From: Apophysomyces variabilis
Lineage: Eukaryota; Mucoromycota; Mucoromycetes; Mucorales; Mucoraceae
Assembly: GCA_002749535.1 (NCBI GenBank)
Contig: MZZL01000117.1
Span: 310,001-374,000 of the forward strand
Reading direction: 5' to 3'
Length of the DNA: 64,000 bases
Part shown: one piece after another, positions 21,737 to 33,160 of the stretch
Layout of the letters: every line of letters starts with the position of its first letter
Position numbering within the stretch: position 1 is the first letter of the stretch
Position numbers and translations under genes: made by a program
Notes under the pieces: model-generated
Told to the model about the DNA's origin: nothing
Seen by the model: only the letters and a program-made list of their open reading frames with translations
Database searches by the model: none

Positions 21737-23993
21737 ATGATGGTGGCAAGCAGTCTCGCATTTATTTTCTTGTTTCTCTCTACCGTTGGTGCCCAAATAT
21801 CCTCATCTACAAATGCATCTAATCGTAAGCAGACAAAATTACATCTGGACCTATGAAATATGGAGTATTAAATGTCTACTCTATGTGTTATAACAGCCAT
21901 CTCTTCCAGTACATGCATGCCGTATACTGGCGAAATTTGCTCTGTAAGTTGTACTCATTTTTAAGATCGACAATACAATGTTGTTCTCACACACCTTTTT
22001 TGCATTAACCTCTGCTATTTTTAGGGCTACATTAATTATACCGTCTATTCTTCACCCGAACAAATGGCCATGATCGAAAAAAACCTGTCATTTTTGCGCA
22101 ACTTAACCAATTCCTTTCACGACATTCTTCCATCCTGCATCGACGCCTACTATCGATATGCTTGCTCATTTAATTATCCAAAATGCGATACTTCCAACTC
22201 TACGAAAGGTAATAAACAACCTATACACCAATTATCTTTTGTCTGATAAACGGAGTAGATCAGATATGGATGGGATGCAATTCGACCTGTGAAGATGTTC
22301 ATGAGGATTGTACAAACCTTTTCAAATGGACAGGAAGAACCGCACTGCTGCCGGACTGTAGTGCACCTAATTCAGTAACTGGGAAACCACTCCAACCCAA
22401 CGATAGTTGTAATCATATCCCCCCGAAAGGTACGAATTTATTTAGCAATAGTTTGTTTTCTGCATATACTAACTCATATTGGTATAAAAAAAAGCGACGG
22501 GTGGGCTCAATATTTCTGCTGTTCCAGATTATTTCGTCATGGCGGAATGTCCTTCTCCTTTCGTAGTTGATCCATTGGCTAAGCCCTACACCAACCTATC
22601 GGCAAATCCACTCCTTTGCCGACATGGATGCTGTGTCCCTTGTCCAGCACAAAATCTCGTAAGTATAGCAATTTGTCGGTCGCTGACTGTTTTTTGGCGC
22701 AGTATAATTAATTTTGGTATATTAGTTTTACAACGAAGGATGGACGGTGCATGCATTTTTAGCAACCGACATAGTCCGGTTCATTTCCGCTATCACGTCG
22801 TTTATTATTCTTCTCAGTTACCTTGTGTTGCCCGATAAGCGAAGGTAAAAAAAAAAAGAAAAAAGAAATCAAAGAAAATCAAATTGAACAAGCATAATTA
22901 GGCATCCTTCGTTGTTGATCTTGAATATGGCAATTGCCATTTTTTTGTTCAGTATGACCGTATTCTTTTCCATCGGCAATCCCAACAAACTTCAGTGCAG
23001 CGGCCCCATTAATCCGAGTACGCAGGACAACAATGTTCTGTGTGCTGTTCAGGGCGCAATTCTGATCTTTTCGTCGTTAGCCACGTGCTGTTGGAGTGCA
23101 GCATTGATCGTCAATCTGCACTGTCACACCGTGTGGAACTCGAACTTTTTCACCCATCGATACGTGGCCCTCAACATCATTTGCTGGGGAATCCCGACCG
23201 CGTTTATGGCAACTGCACTCGGACTACACGCCGTTCGATTTGAATTCGCGAATTTGTGCCTTGTTTCAGTAAGCCGGATCTTTGAACTGTTTTTCTATCC
23301 CATGGCTGTTATCATTTGTCCGGCCTTTTTATTGCACATCTCCACTTTCTTCTATATTGCCAGGGTATGTCATCTTTTGGGTTATACCCTCTTATGGATA
23401 ACAGACTGACCTATTTGCTTAGATTGCAATTAAAGAAGGATTGGAAACAGATATGTCGCAATCCTTGTCAACCGGGTCTCATACAGGAAGATCTCAAGCA
23501 ACTAGACGCCATCGGCATGTAATTACAGCTGTCAAGATCCAATGGCGTGCTCTGTTACTAGCCATTGTGTCGTGCGGCACCGTGGTGTTTTATTGGGTAC
23601 GAGGAAGAAAAGACAGGATGGAAGAGAGAGTGACTCGAATCTAACTTTCATTTGTTCTTATCAATGTAGATCTTCTATTTTACGCAGATTCACAAAATGC
23701 AACGTATCGGCACGGATCCTACGATTACGACGCATTGGTTGGAATGTATGCTTACGGCGGATAATAACCATAACCAGAATTCGTGCGTACACGTAGTCAG
23801 TCCACATTTACCACCCTTCGGGTTAATGATCACTGCCGAAGCATTAGTCAGTCTCTGTGGATTTTGGGTATTCCTGATCTTTGGTAAACGATCGCTCTGG
23901 CGGGAATGGAACGATCTGATCTACGACATTCGTGTAACCCTTGGTGCAAGAGGTCGAGTGGAGAAAAACGGAGAACAATTTTTTGCACTGTAA
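21737..23993 (+). CDS. Frizzled/Smoothened-like seven-helix receptor with cysteine-rich domain
   Basis: Nine exons: 21737-21824, 21897-21943, 22025-22208, 22259-22429, 22528-22658, 22726-22844, 22902-23364, 23423-23596, 23670-23993 (566 aa). Order: signal peptide (MMVASSLAFIFLFLSTVGAQ); an extracellular Fz-type domain with about 16 cysteines and many N-glycosylation sites (NYT, NLS, NLT, NST); then seven hydrophobic helices from FISAITSFIILLSYLVL (about 220) to ITAEALVSLCGFWVFLIF. Conserved receptor features include a Cys in the loop before TM3 and CGTVVFYWIFYF in TM6. After TM7 the cytoplasmic tail is short: GKRSLWREW, close to but not matching the Frizzled KTxxxW. Frizzled-like proteins without Wnt ligands are known from chytrids and Mucoromycota. 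Ligand and G-protein coupling are unknown. Confidence 0.9.
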
Positions 23994-26735
23994 TACTGCT
24001 ACTCTATTTTATTGTACATACATTGTTTTTACAAACATAACCAAAAAGAAAAATAAATCTTATCTCATGACGTTCACCATATTTTGTTGAAAGAAAAGCA
24101 GAAAACAATGGCAGAAGAGCGGGAAGCAAACATGTTTCTTTTTTTTTTTTTGCACAACGGTCACTTCCTAGTAGGACAAACGGTAACGTAGAGATGGCAT
24201 CACACTCAGCGGATTCTGTGGTTAGGAAGTTTACCCTGAGATTTGTTTGATACTACAAGCTTTGCCCTGACACATCGTCAATCAGTGAAAGTAGTTGCGA
24301 GATCTCCTACTGCGCTCTTTCCCTGAATGTACAGTCTGTCAAATTATAGTATGTCGCATTCTGTGTAATACTATAATACAATCGCACACACACGAAGCGA
24401 TATGACATAGCGATTCCCATTTTCTGAAAACAGTGCAGCTCAGCATGTTAGCTTCCTCCTAGTTTGATGTTGAGGACCGCCAAAGTCTAAGGTGTTTTCT
24501 TTATTTTGCCTCAGCTAACTGTTGCGTTATTTTTGGAAGAGTGACTTCAAGTAGTCTATTCTACCGGCAAGTGGTTCAAATCCGCGACAGTGATACTAGC
24601 TTGAAAAGAGCCAAAAGAGAAAAACTTTAACTTGTTTTTTAATCACAGCGGGTTAGTGAAAGTGCTGACTTTTTTTTTAACTCCTTAGTTAACATAAGCT
24701 TTTTTATTTTTATTTTTATTTTTTCCTCCTGAATCGTGTATTTCCCACAGCGAGTATCGCCAATACCAAGTATGGGACGGCCTTTGGTTAGCTTTTGGAA
24801 AATTCTTCTTTCTTGTCTTTTCTAAGTCAGAGTAGCCTGTTTTTCATGTGATTTTTCCTCGCTGGCTCAACATGAAATAGGAGAAGGCAAAGGAGATTTC
24901 TTCCGCAATGTCCGTGCGCAATTTTTGGTAAAGACCCAAATTTTGTTTTATTTCTTTTTCCGTCTTGTCCATTTGTACTTTGGCTATCATTTGTTAGTGA
25001 TAGAGAAGACTAAGAACTTTCGAATGTCCCTTACTTGTGCAACTTGAGAAAAAAACCAAAGGCTCTGTGCGTACAACGTAGGTCAAGTTTCTCTGTTAAA
25101 CCCCAGTTCTCGGAAACTGCCGCATTCAGGGCGATCCAGACCAAGAGAGAGAGAGAGAGAAAAACAAAATTGTTACATCCGCACTAACAATGACTTGCCA
25201 AGTGTCTCACTGGTTCCGGCTGCAATTCGAGTTCTCGATCTTTAACTTGACCACATCGACAGAATGAGGCGCATGGTTTCGAGATTGCCCTTTCTGTGAA
25301 ATAAATAGCACAAACAGCTTTGGTTCACCCACACGTTACTTTCTTTTACTAGTGTACAACCTATTTTACTGCGCCTGTGTGATGACTATCATTATCTTTC
25401 CCATATCTTCTTGGCAAAACGTCCAGTAAAAACGAAGTTTAACTACGGATATAGTTGACGCTATGGTAACGGTAAACGTTCAGCAAAAGGGGAATCCGCA
25501 CTGTTCTATAACACAAAGGCCATAAAGAAAACATACCTCATGCAAAAAGTTCTTGCTACTGAATGCAAGTTCTATCCGGTTCTCCATGTCAGAGGTAGTT
25601 TCTGATTGTATAAGTCTTTTTTACACGGGTCCATCTGAATTGGGTATTGTCGGACATGGATAGGAAAGGGAATATAGGCATAGTTAAATTCTTGAATATA
25701 TAACTGGTTTTCATATAACCGCATTTCATGGCTTTCACAGTTTACATATTTGCTTACAAACTGGAACAGATACGTAGAATGTTAGAAAACCGAACAGCAC
25801 GCTTTCTCCTTTAATTTCCAGTTTGTACAAAGCTTTTGCTGCAGTCCAATCTGAATTTTGTATCTAACTTTTTCAATAGGAAATATATTGTTTTGCCTTC
25901 AGTATCCTCTAATATTTCGACATGATTCAGATTTCAGACCAATGTGGCAAGTTGTCTTGTGAATTAATGATATAGTACCAAGCAGCATTATTAAGCATAC
26001 TGAGAGTACTGCAGCATTTTATGCTTCATCGTCATCGTTGGTGGTTTACTGACCGCTACGTCCATAACACTCCATCTTTGTTATATTCAAATTTTCCTAC
26101 AATGTGTGGCTCTTGTTTTTAAGAGCGAAATAGGCCAAAGTTTCTTCAACAAATTTGTCCAGTAGCTGGATCATGCTATGCAGCCAAACTAATACATCAT
26201 TCTGTAAGAAAAGTGGATTTATTAAACACGAACGTACTACTTCCCAAGGGGATGGATCAATGTAACGTTCATTTTTTACCTTGAAAAGATATCTTTCATG
26301 TTTGCAAGGCAATTGCATCCGTATCACGGTTGCGTTCCTCCATATTATTCCCTCTTAAGGCCGAATTGCTTTTGGCAGCTCATCTCAGAAACAGTTGGGT
26401 AAGCATTGTCTATGATACACAGTAACAAACCATTGTTGCTCTATGACTAACCTGTTTTCAATGCGTCCCCTTTTACAATAAAATGGATTGGTCGGCTAAA
26501 TTTTTTGCCCTGCGTGGCCTTTCTGCTCTCTTTCCCAGCACAGTCAGCCAAAAGAGCTTGAATAAATAACGAGTCACTTCACCCAGCCAAAAAAATAAAA
26601 ATTTTTGACGCAAATTAACCAACTCCTTCTCTTTTCAGCCACCCCGTTCCTCGACTGACAGGTCAGTAAAAGATAAACCTACATGCAACATCGATGAACT
26701 AAACCTTTTCGTCTTTTTCCTTCTCTAATAACAGA
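23994..26735. other. Intergenic region
   Basis: About 2.7 kb. AATAAATC near 24052 is the probable poly(A) signal of the receptor gene. A GA run lies at about 25145-25160. A minus-strand frame at 26097-26327 (YIDPSPWEVVRSCLINPLFLQ) reads protein-like but has no ATG-led start or recognised domain. A T-loop-like GTGGTTCAAATCCGC at 24571-24585 was examined for a tRNA and not supported. The right end is the eL21 promoter, and a 5'-UTR intron is likely from about 26662 (GACAG/GTCAGT) to 26734. Confidence 0.45.
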
Positions 26736-27524
26736 ATGCCTCACTCATTTGGTCGTAAGTTGATCGTTCAATGGCACTTTCCTGTTGTTTCTCGGATGAA
26801 GCTTGGGTCTTGACCTTTTTCTTGGTTTTTTTTTTGGTGATTTCGTTTAGTTCGCGCTCGCACTCGCCACATGTTCTCTCGCAACTTCCGCGAGCATGGC
26901 GCCATCCCCTTGTCCACCTACCTGAAGACCTACAAGGTTGGTGACATTGTTGACATCAAGGCCAATGCTGCTGTCCAGAAGGGTATGCCCCACAAGTTCT
27001 ACCACGGGTAAGTTATATTTCATTAGAGCGTACAAGAAAAACAGTGGGAAGAAGAGGCATGGTGAACGAAGAAACCGAGTAAAAGAAGTAGAAAATTAAA
27101 ATCGAGAATGATAATAGTCGCACTGGTGTTGTCTACAACGTCACCAAGTCTGCTGTTGGTGTGATCATCTACAAGCGTGTTGGCAACCGCTACCTCGAGA
27201 AGCGTGTCAACATCCGCATTGAGCACATCAAGCACTCTAAGTGCCGTCAGGAATTCTTGGACCGTGTCAAGGCTAATGCTCAGAAGAAGAAGGAGGCCAA
27301 GGCTACTGGTGGTAAGTTAAGAAAAACAAAGTTTCTGGGCGGATCAGAAAAGCAATATTTTTTCTTTAGCCGGGACGTTTTGCTTACCAAAGTTTGAATT
27401 GCCTTTTGTAGTCAACTTCAACTTGAAGAGACTTCCTGCCCAGCCCCGTGATGCTCGTCACGTCTCTACCAAGAACAACGTTCCCCAGACCATCACCCCT
27501 ATCCCTTACGAGACTTTGTTGTAA
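26736..27524 (+). CDS. RPL21: 60S ribosomal protein eL21
   Basis: Structural protein of the large cytosolic ribosomal subunit. Four exons: 26736-26754, 26851-27007, 27118-27311, 27412-27524 (160 aa, the same length as yeast). The first exon is 19 nt and encodes MPHSFG. The split-codon join gives [17 protein letters not shown], matching the family start. Then come [34 protein letters not shown], and the end [19 protein letters not shown]. The introns (96, 110 and 100 nt) are longer than others in the window. Codon use is strongly C/T-ending in CGT/AAG style, as expected for a highly expressed gene. AATAAAG lies at about 27544. Confidence 0.97.
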
Positions 27525-28406
27525 GAAAATTTAGGTCTGTAGCAATAAAGAACGATTTTTTTGTTGTATAAGCGTTTTGTTTGTCCCTTTTGCTTTCTTC
27601 TTTGTTTATGTTTACCATTGATGGTTACGTTGCATATATGTTGATCTGGATAAATTTTTTTTGATCTTCGTCAGATCGTACAAGTAGCTTGTTTCCTAAA
27701 ATTCACTTTCCAAATAAAATTGTCAAGCGGAAAAGCAGACAAAGGAAGGAGGGAATAAGTTACACGATAGCTGCTACAATGGGGTGCTATGTGTGAATAG
27801 CATGATGTGACCTCATTTGGCAGAAATACAGTATCCCAAAAATAATTTCGCAAACTACGAAAATCGAAGTCGCAGGCGTTTGGGATTGAAATTTATATAT
27901 GCATCTTGCATTCACTTGGCGGGTAGATGGGTATGGCGTCGTCGGTTTTATGACAGGTATGTAAGAGTGGTCAATTCGAACTCTTATAACACGACAATTA
28001 ATGTAATTTGTTAGCGTCAAGCCCAGTTTCCAAATTGCGCCAAGTGAATTTGCTAGATGCGACTTATAATTTTTGGAAATAAAAGTACGATAGATTCGCA
28101 GAATTTGTCGCTACGTGTATATAAAGAGTGTTGGATGGTCACATCAAGTATCTGTTGTACCTAGGGCTGGTCATCCACATTGGGCAGTCTATACTTCGTC
28201 AGATGCAGTGTTTCCATGTGCAACATAGTGTCTTGTAGTTCGATGAATCATGTTTGTTGTTATTGAGATAAGTTGTTTACGAAAAACATTTCATATTAAA
28301 TCAATGCCAAAAAAAAGATAATAATTGCAATCTATTGAATACAGGAAAAGGGGATACATGCGTGCATATATGCTGAATGTTAAAGTAAATTTAAAGGGAG
28401 ACGTCT
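27525..28406. other. Convergent intergenic spacer
   Basis: About 880 bp between the eL21 and helicase stop codons. It is AT-rich with short frames on both strands and no motif or splice support. Nothing else seen. Confidence 0.55.
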
Positions 28407-30562
28407 TTAATATCGGTTACGATCATTGGAGCGGTAATGACGCTTGTTTCTTTCTTCTCGATAATTGTTGCGGAAATCATCCTGGAAATCGCTGTCATCA
28501 GACTTGCTGCGATGTTCGAATCGATCTCTGCGGGGACCATCACGGTCAAAGCGCTCGCGTCGGTCACGGAAACCATCCCGACTAAAACGGTCGCTGCGGT
28601 CGTTACGGTCACTGCGTTCGGCACGATCACCACGGTCACCACCACGGAAGTTGCCACGGAAGCTACCACGTTCGAATCGGTCGCGATGGTCGCGGAATCC
28701 TCCGCGCTTGGGGAAACGATCACCAGCATGGCGGCTGGACAAACCAAGCTGGTCCAAGAAACGGCTAGACAAATGTGGGATGTCCTCGATGTTGAAGGAA
28801 GTCAAGAACTCCTTTGCTTGAGCTAACGTTTCAATACGAGGTTTGCCTAGTGTCTGCATACGAGAAGAGTCTGTACAGAAAATCAAAAGAGAGACAAGTT
28901 AATCATCTCTGTATCCAGAACTGAAAATAATAATAAAAAAAATAATGTACTTACAATAACCTAGATAGGCCGTGTAGATCTCTCTCACCAGTTCATCATC
29001 TATCGCACGCAATGCATGCTTCATCTGTTTTTGCGTAGCTTCCTTCACGGTATCATCGATTTCGGGTGGGACGAGATTCTGAATGGGTAGGTCAGCCACC
29101 TCTTGCTTCAAGAAATTTTTCTCGAACGGAGCCAACACAATGACACCTTCGCCTTCACGACCAGCGCGGCCAGTACGGCCTAAGCGATGGATGTACTGCT
29201 CACGTGAGGTGGGCATACCGACCTGGACCACCAAGGAAACACCTGGGTAGTCCACACCTCGTGCAGACACGTCGGATGTGAACAAGACCGTGCCTGGAGG
29301 CGCTTTTCTGAAGCGTTCCGATATACGACTACGTTGGTCCTGGCTCTTGCGTGAATGCAACTCATACACAAGACGCTCCGGTAACAGGTATTTGAAGGTT
29401 TGTGCATAGAGCATGGTCGACTTGGTGGTGGGTAAGAAGACGATGACCTTGCCAGTGGAGGCCGGCTTGTATTTGTAGAACATATCGCGGATGTAGTTGA
29501 CCTGCTCACTGTAGGGTAACACCAGAGCGGACTGCTTGACGTGCATGTGCGTGTTCACATCATCCTCGCCAACGGTATCTAAAACGTCATGTTGAGGGGA
29601 CAAAGCAAATTTGCCCAGGTTATCACGGATCTCCTTGGACAACGTAGCGGAATACAGCATGGTCTGTCGTTTTTCAGGGATCTGCTCTAAAATACGTTGC
29701 AATTCTGCTTTGAAACCCATATCAAGAAGCTGATCGGCCTCGTCCAGCACAAGCACCTTTAAGTTTTGGACCATCTTTTTGAACCGAGGCACGCTGGACA
29801 GCATGTCATTCAAACGTCCAGGTGTGGCCACAACCACGTCACATCGGTTACGTTCCATGCGCATGATCTGACGATGTTTTGAATCGCCACCCACAAGACA
29901 ATGCACTTTGCAAGGGTAGAATTTAAACAACTTCTCGGCTTCTGTCGCAATTTGGCTGGCTAATTCTCGTGTGGGCGAGACAACAAGAATAGAAGTTCCC
30001 TCAAAATACTGCAGGTCCTTTGGCGATTTACCCTTGAAGGCCGTTTCCATGGCTGCTATCAAGAAAGCCAGGGTCTTACCAGTACCCGTCTTGGCCTTGA
30101 CAAACATATCATTTTCGTTTGGTAATCTCGACAAGACAGCTTCCTGAACCACTGACATTTCTGTGTACTTGAAAACTTTTTGCAAAGCTCTTTGTGTGGC
30201 AGGATTGATCGCTTCGATCGAGTCAAATCGTTTGCGAGGCTCTTCTGTAGTTTCTTCTTTTGTTGGTTTAGGATCTTCTACGGCCACTGGTGCTGAAGAA
30301 AGAGCGGCTGTGTGTGTATGAAAACAAGCATAGGGAGCGATCTTCGAATGTAATGAGAGTATGGTCTGGTGATCCGTGTTCCTGAGCAAGGACGGAGCTA
30401 AAGCAAAAGGTAAACTATGTCAGCACAACGAGTATGCAAGCAACCAACGAATTTTTTTCTTTTACTTTGAGGAAGACGAGTCAAGACTCTTCTTGAAAGG
30501 GTGCGAGCGGTAAGCTGTCCGGCAAGCCTCGAGACAGTAGGCACTAATACTTTGCTGAACAT
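28407..30562 (-). CDS. Mitochondrial DEAD-box RNA helicase, MSS116-like
   Basis: ATP-dependent RNA helicase, probably acting in mitochondrial RNA splicing or translation like yeast Mss116. Three exons: 30466-30562, 28955-30397, 28407-28870 (667 aa). The first exon encodes a basic amphipathic leader (MFSKVLVPTVSRLAGQLTAR...LSRRVLTRLP). Motifs: AKTGTGKT (134-141), SPTRELA (173-179), ATPGR (223-227), DEAD (251-254), SAT (282-284), and HRLGRTGRAGREG near 420. A helical extension after the core (VKEATQKQMKHALRAIDDELV) is typical of this subfamily. The last exon carries an Arg/Asp/Gly-rich tail (FRGNFRGGDRGDRAERSDR) that could tether RNA. The exon 2 donor TT/GTAAGTAC avoids the false KYIIF read-through. 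The gene is divergent from PIN4. Confidence 0.92.
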
Positions 30563-31323
30563 GGCTTGTTGACAGGAGTCTAAAAGGAAGGTCGGAAAAT
30601 TTTACCAAAAAAAAAAAGAAAAGTGATACCCCGGCCTGTTCTTTTCGCTGGTCACAAACAACGTTTGCAAGCGGAAACCGAATACCTTTTCCCTTGTAAG
30701 GAAGGGTAGGTCTCAGAAAAAGTTTTTCCTTTGCTAAATTGGGGGACCTTGTCTATACGAGGAATAAAAGCAAAAGAGAAAACAAGAAAAAGGAGTTCCT
30801 CTATACTATGACTAGAGCTAAGAAATTGAAAGATGCAGTAGTTTTCTCCGGAGATCCAACAAAGTTTCTTTGTCCGAAAGGGTAGTTTATGCTAGGTATA
30901 TGATCCGGTTAACTGAGCCCTGCAAAAAGAATATAGATCTAACAGGGAGGCTTGTCTTGAGGTTAAATAGTACACAAACACTAGTGCACTTGTTCTAAGC
31001 TTGTAATACAGGTACTAATCTCTTCTCCGCATAGTGTTCTATTGGATTGCTGCAATTTGCAAAATAAAATGGAATGTTGCTCAGCAACTTTAGTTATCTC
31101 TTATGTCTCGGAAAACGTAGCATCAGTCTCAATTTACATCAAGTGTTGTTTAAGGAATAGAAGATATATTTCTATATAATTTTTGTGAGGCGAAGAGAAG
31201 TAAGAATCATTGTGCTCATGCGGAGAAGTGGCTTCTGTGACTTGGAACCCTGAAAAAAGGGGCGGGGTTCTCAATGACCACTTGCAAGTTCAGCCTCGAC
31301 GCACGCGCCTTTAATCTTTACTG
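30563..31323. promoter_or_regulatory. Divergent promoter region of helicase and PIN4 genes
   Basis: The 761 bp between two divergent start codons hold no supported ORF. A-rich and T-rich tracts are present, but no clear TATA box or known operator was identified. Confidence 0.4.
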
Positions 31324-32314
31324 ATGGCGAAGGGAAAGCAAGCAGCAGGTCAAAAAGCAAAAGCCGCTTCATCAGGTGTGTTTTATTCTGTTACTCGGGC
31401 GAAATACATTAGCCTCTAATGTCATTCCGAGCTATTGACTCATGCTTTTATGTTATATAGACGATGGCAAAAAAGGTGGCAAACTGAAAGCTGCCAACAG
31501 CATCAAGGTACAGCATCAAGTCTCTTAATGCATAATACAACAGCTTACCTTTACTTCCCCTTTGTCTTTCATTCTTTTGCTTAGGTTCGCCATATTTTAT
31601 GCGAGAAACATAGCAAGGTAAATTAAAAGCGTGATTGTTGTCTAACCAGTTGGATTGATATTTTAAATACACTGAATATGACAGATCATGGAGGCAATGG
31701 CCAAGTTAAAGGAGGATAATATGCGATTTGACAAAGTAGTAGAGAGAAAGAAGGAGAAGAAAGCGAGGCGACAATGTTGGGATGACTAAAGAATGCTATT
31801 ATTACCTTTTTTCAGGTTGCAGAAATGTACAGTGAAGACAAGGCTAAAGCGGGAGGTAAAATAACCAAGAATAAGGGGTGGTTTTATTTTAGCAGTTTCA
31901 TTGACATGATCGATCAGGGTCACTTGGCTGGATGGTAAGAGGATCGATGGTCGGTGTATTCCAGGACGCAGGTAAAATATTAAAGAAGCTGGAGGCGTGT
32001 TATGTATTTCTCAATTAATTCTTTTTTTATATGAAAGCCTTTGCATTGCCGCCGAGCACCTGTGGTAAGTAAAGGACGGGAAACAGCTGGAAAAAAAAAA
32101 GAGTGTGTGTATCTCATGTTCGGCAATCTAGACAAACCCGTGTTCACGGATCCACCGGTAAGCCCGACAGAAAATAAGGTTCATCGTCATTTTCCAATAC
32201 ATTATTAGGTCAAATCGAATTTTGGTTATCATATCATTATGGTGGTAAGATGATTTTTTTACGGAAGTTTCTAGATTCTCTTTATAACCTGTACTATAGG
32301 AGGACCGCAAGTGA
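31324..32314 (+). CDS. PIN4: Parvulin-type peptidyl-prolyl isomerase PIN4/Par14
   Basis: Catalyses cis-trans isomerisation of peptidyl-prolyl bonds; Par14 homologs act in ribosome biogenesis. Ten exons encode 126 aa (human PIN4 has 131): 31324-31375, 31461-31507, 31585-31617, 31685-31735, 31816-31855, 31918-31971, 32038-32064, 32132-32157, 32209-32244, 32300-32314. Every exon is under 55 nt. The order is a basic Lys-rich N-terminus (MAKGKQAAGQKAKAA), then VRHILCEKHSK, IMEAMAKLKED, YSEDKAKAGGSLGWM, VRGSMVGVFQDAAFALP, DKPVFTDPPVKSNFGYHII, MVEDRK. The phosphoserine-binding loop of Pin1 and a WW domain are absent, as expected for this class. No six-frame ORF longer than 60 codons represents it, so it is easily missed. 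Confidence 0.93.
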
Positions 32315-33160
32315 ATAATTGAACAATAAGAAAGAAAATGGGTGATGGATGGCCTGAGCGAAAAAGAAACAAGAAGGAGAACGCAGTAAAATATCCAATC
32401 ATCGGAAGCCGAAAATTATATCTGTTTGTGCACAAATTTTTCTTTTGCCATGTGGCTTCTCAAGTCTGCGAAACCATGAGGGCAAACTGTTCTTTTGTGC
32501 CTCATTTTCTCCGACTTCGATCTCGCAATAGATACTTCTTCGTACCTTCATGCATGACATGATACCTTTTCTCCTGAACCCTTGAAGCGTCCTTAACGTT
32601 TGGTATATATATATATATATATATGTATGTATATGATATCTCTGTTCTTTTTTGCTTATCTTCCTACCAAGCATGGGCAGAACCAAAGGTCATGGTATAT
32701 ATTCTGTTCGGGGAAATAGGTATGCGGACCTACAAATGAAACTTGTGTGTCAATGACAGAGGAAGCAAAAAAAAGGAAAATAGCGTGTGGTTTGAGAGTA
32801 TTCTGATAGAAAGTACACGTGGAACTATTTCCTTTTGTATCGATTTCTGAACGAGCCATGGTTTATTAATGAACGGTTCCAAACAGAGAGAGTGTGTATA
32901 TGTATATGGAGCTCAAGAAGCTAGTCTTTTTTTTATTTTCGAATTAGATAATTCCGGTTAAATAGAAGCTCGCGTGGTCTTCTTTTTGTTTTAAAGATTG
33001 CAGTGGAGTGACTTTATCAGAACAGTGTCACGTCCTTTTCTCTCTCCCCTTTTTTTTTTCTTTTTCACTGCTTCGAGATATCCCTCTCTCCTCTTTCTCT
33101 TCTCTTCTCTCTTATTCTTGCTTATCTCCTCGAAAGTAACTTAACCCCCTTTCTCTATCG
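32315..33160. other. Intergenic region with TA microsatellite and CT-rich promoter tract
   Basis: 846 bp. A (TA)n run lies at about 32604-32622. A long CT/T-rich stretch (about 33030-33150) precedes the Ser-rich gene and is probably its promoter and leader. Short minus-strand frames (32399-32686, 32656-32859) have no support. Confidence 0.5.

Noticed and set aside
24571..24585. T-arm-like sequence GTGGTTCAAATCCGC suggesting a tRNA
   Set aside because: The surrounding bases do not form an acceptor stem, D-arm or anticodon stem, and the T-stem has a mismatch.
28391..28826. Long plus-strand frames opposite the helicase C-terminus (rich in Thr/Val or Arg/Ser)
   Set aside because: They mirror the RD/RGG repeat exon of the minus-strand helicase and have no start, splice or motif of their own.
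28899..28955. Helicase continuing into a KYIIFFIIIFSSG tail
   Set aside because: This is intron read-through after a GTAAGTAC donor. The last exon with the Arg-rich tail joins in frame instead.
31935..31971. Extra PIN4 intron at ATG/GTAAGAG
   Set aside because: The bases after it continue the conserved VRGSMVGVFQDA block in frame, so the donor-like site is coding.
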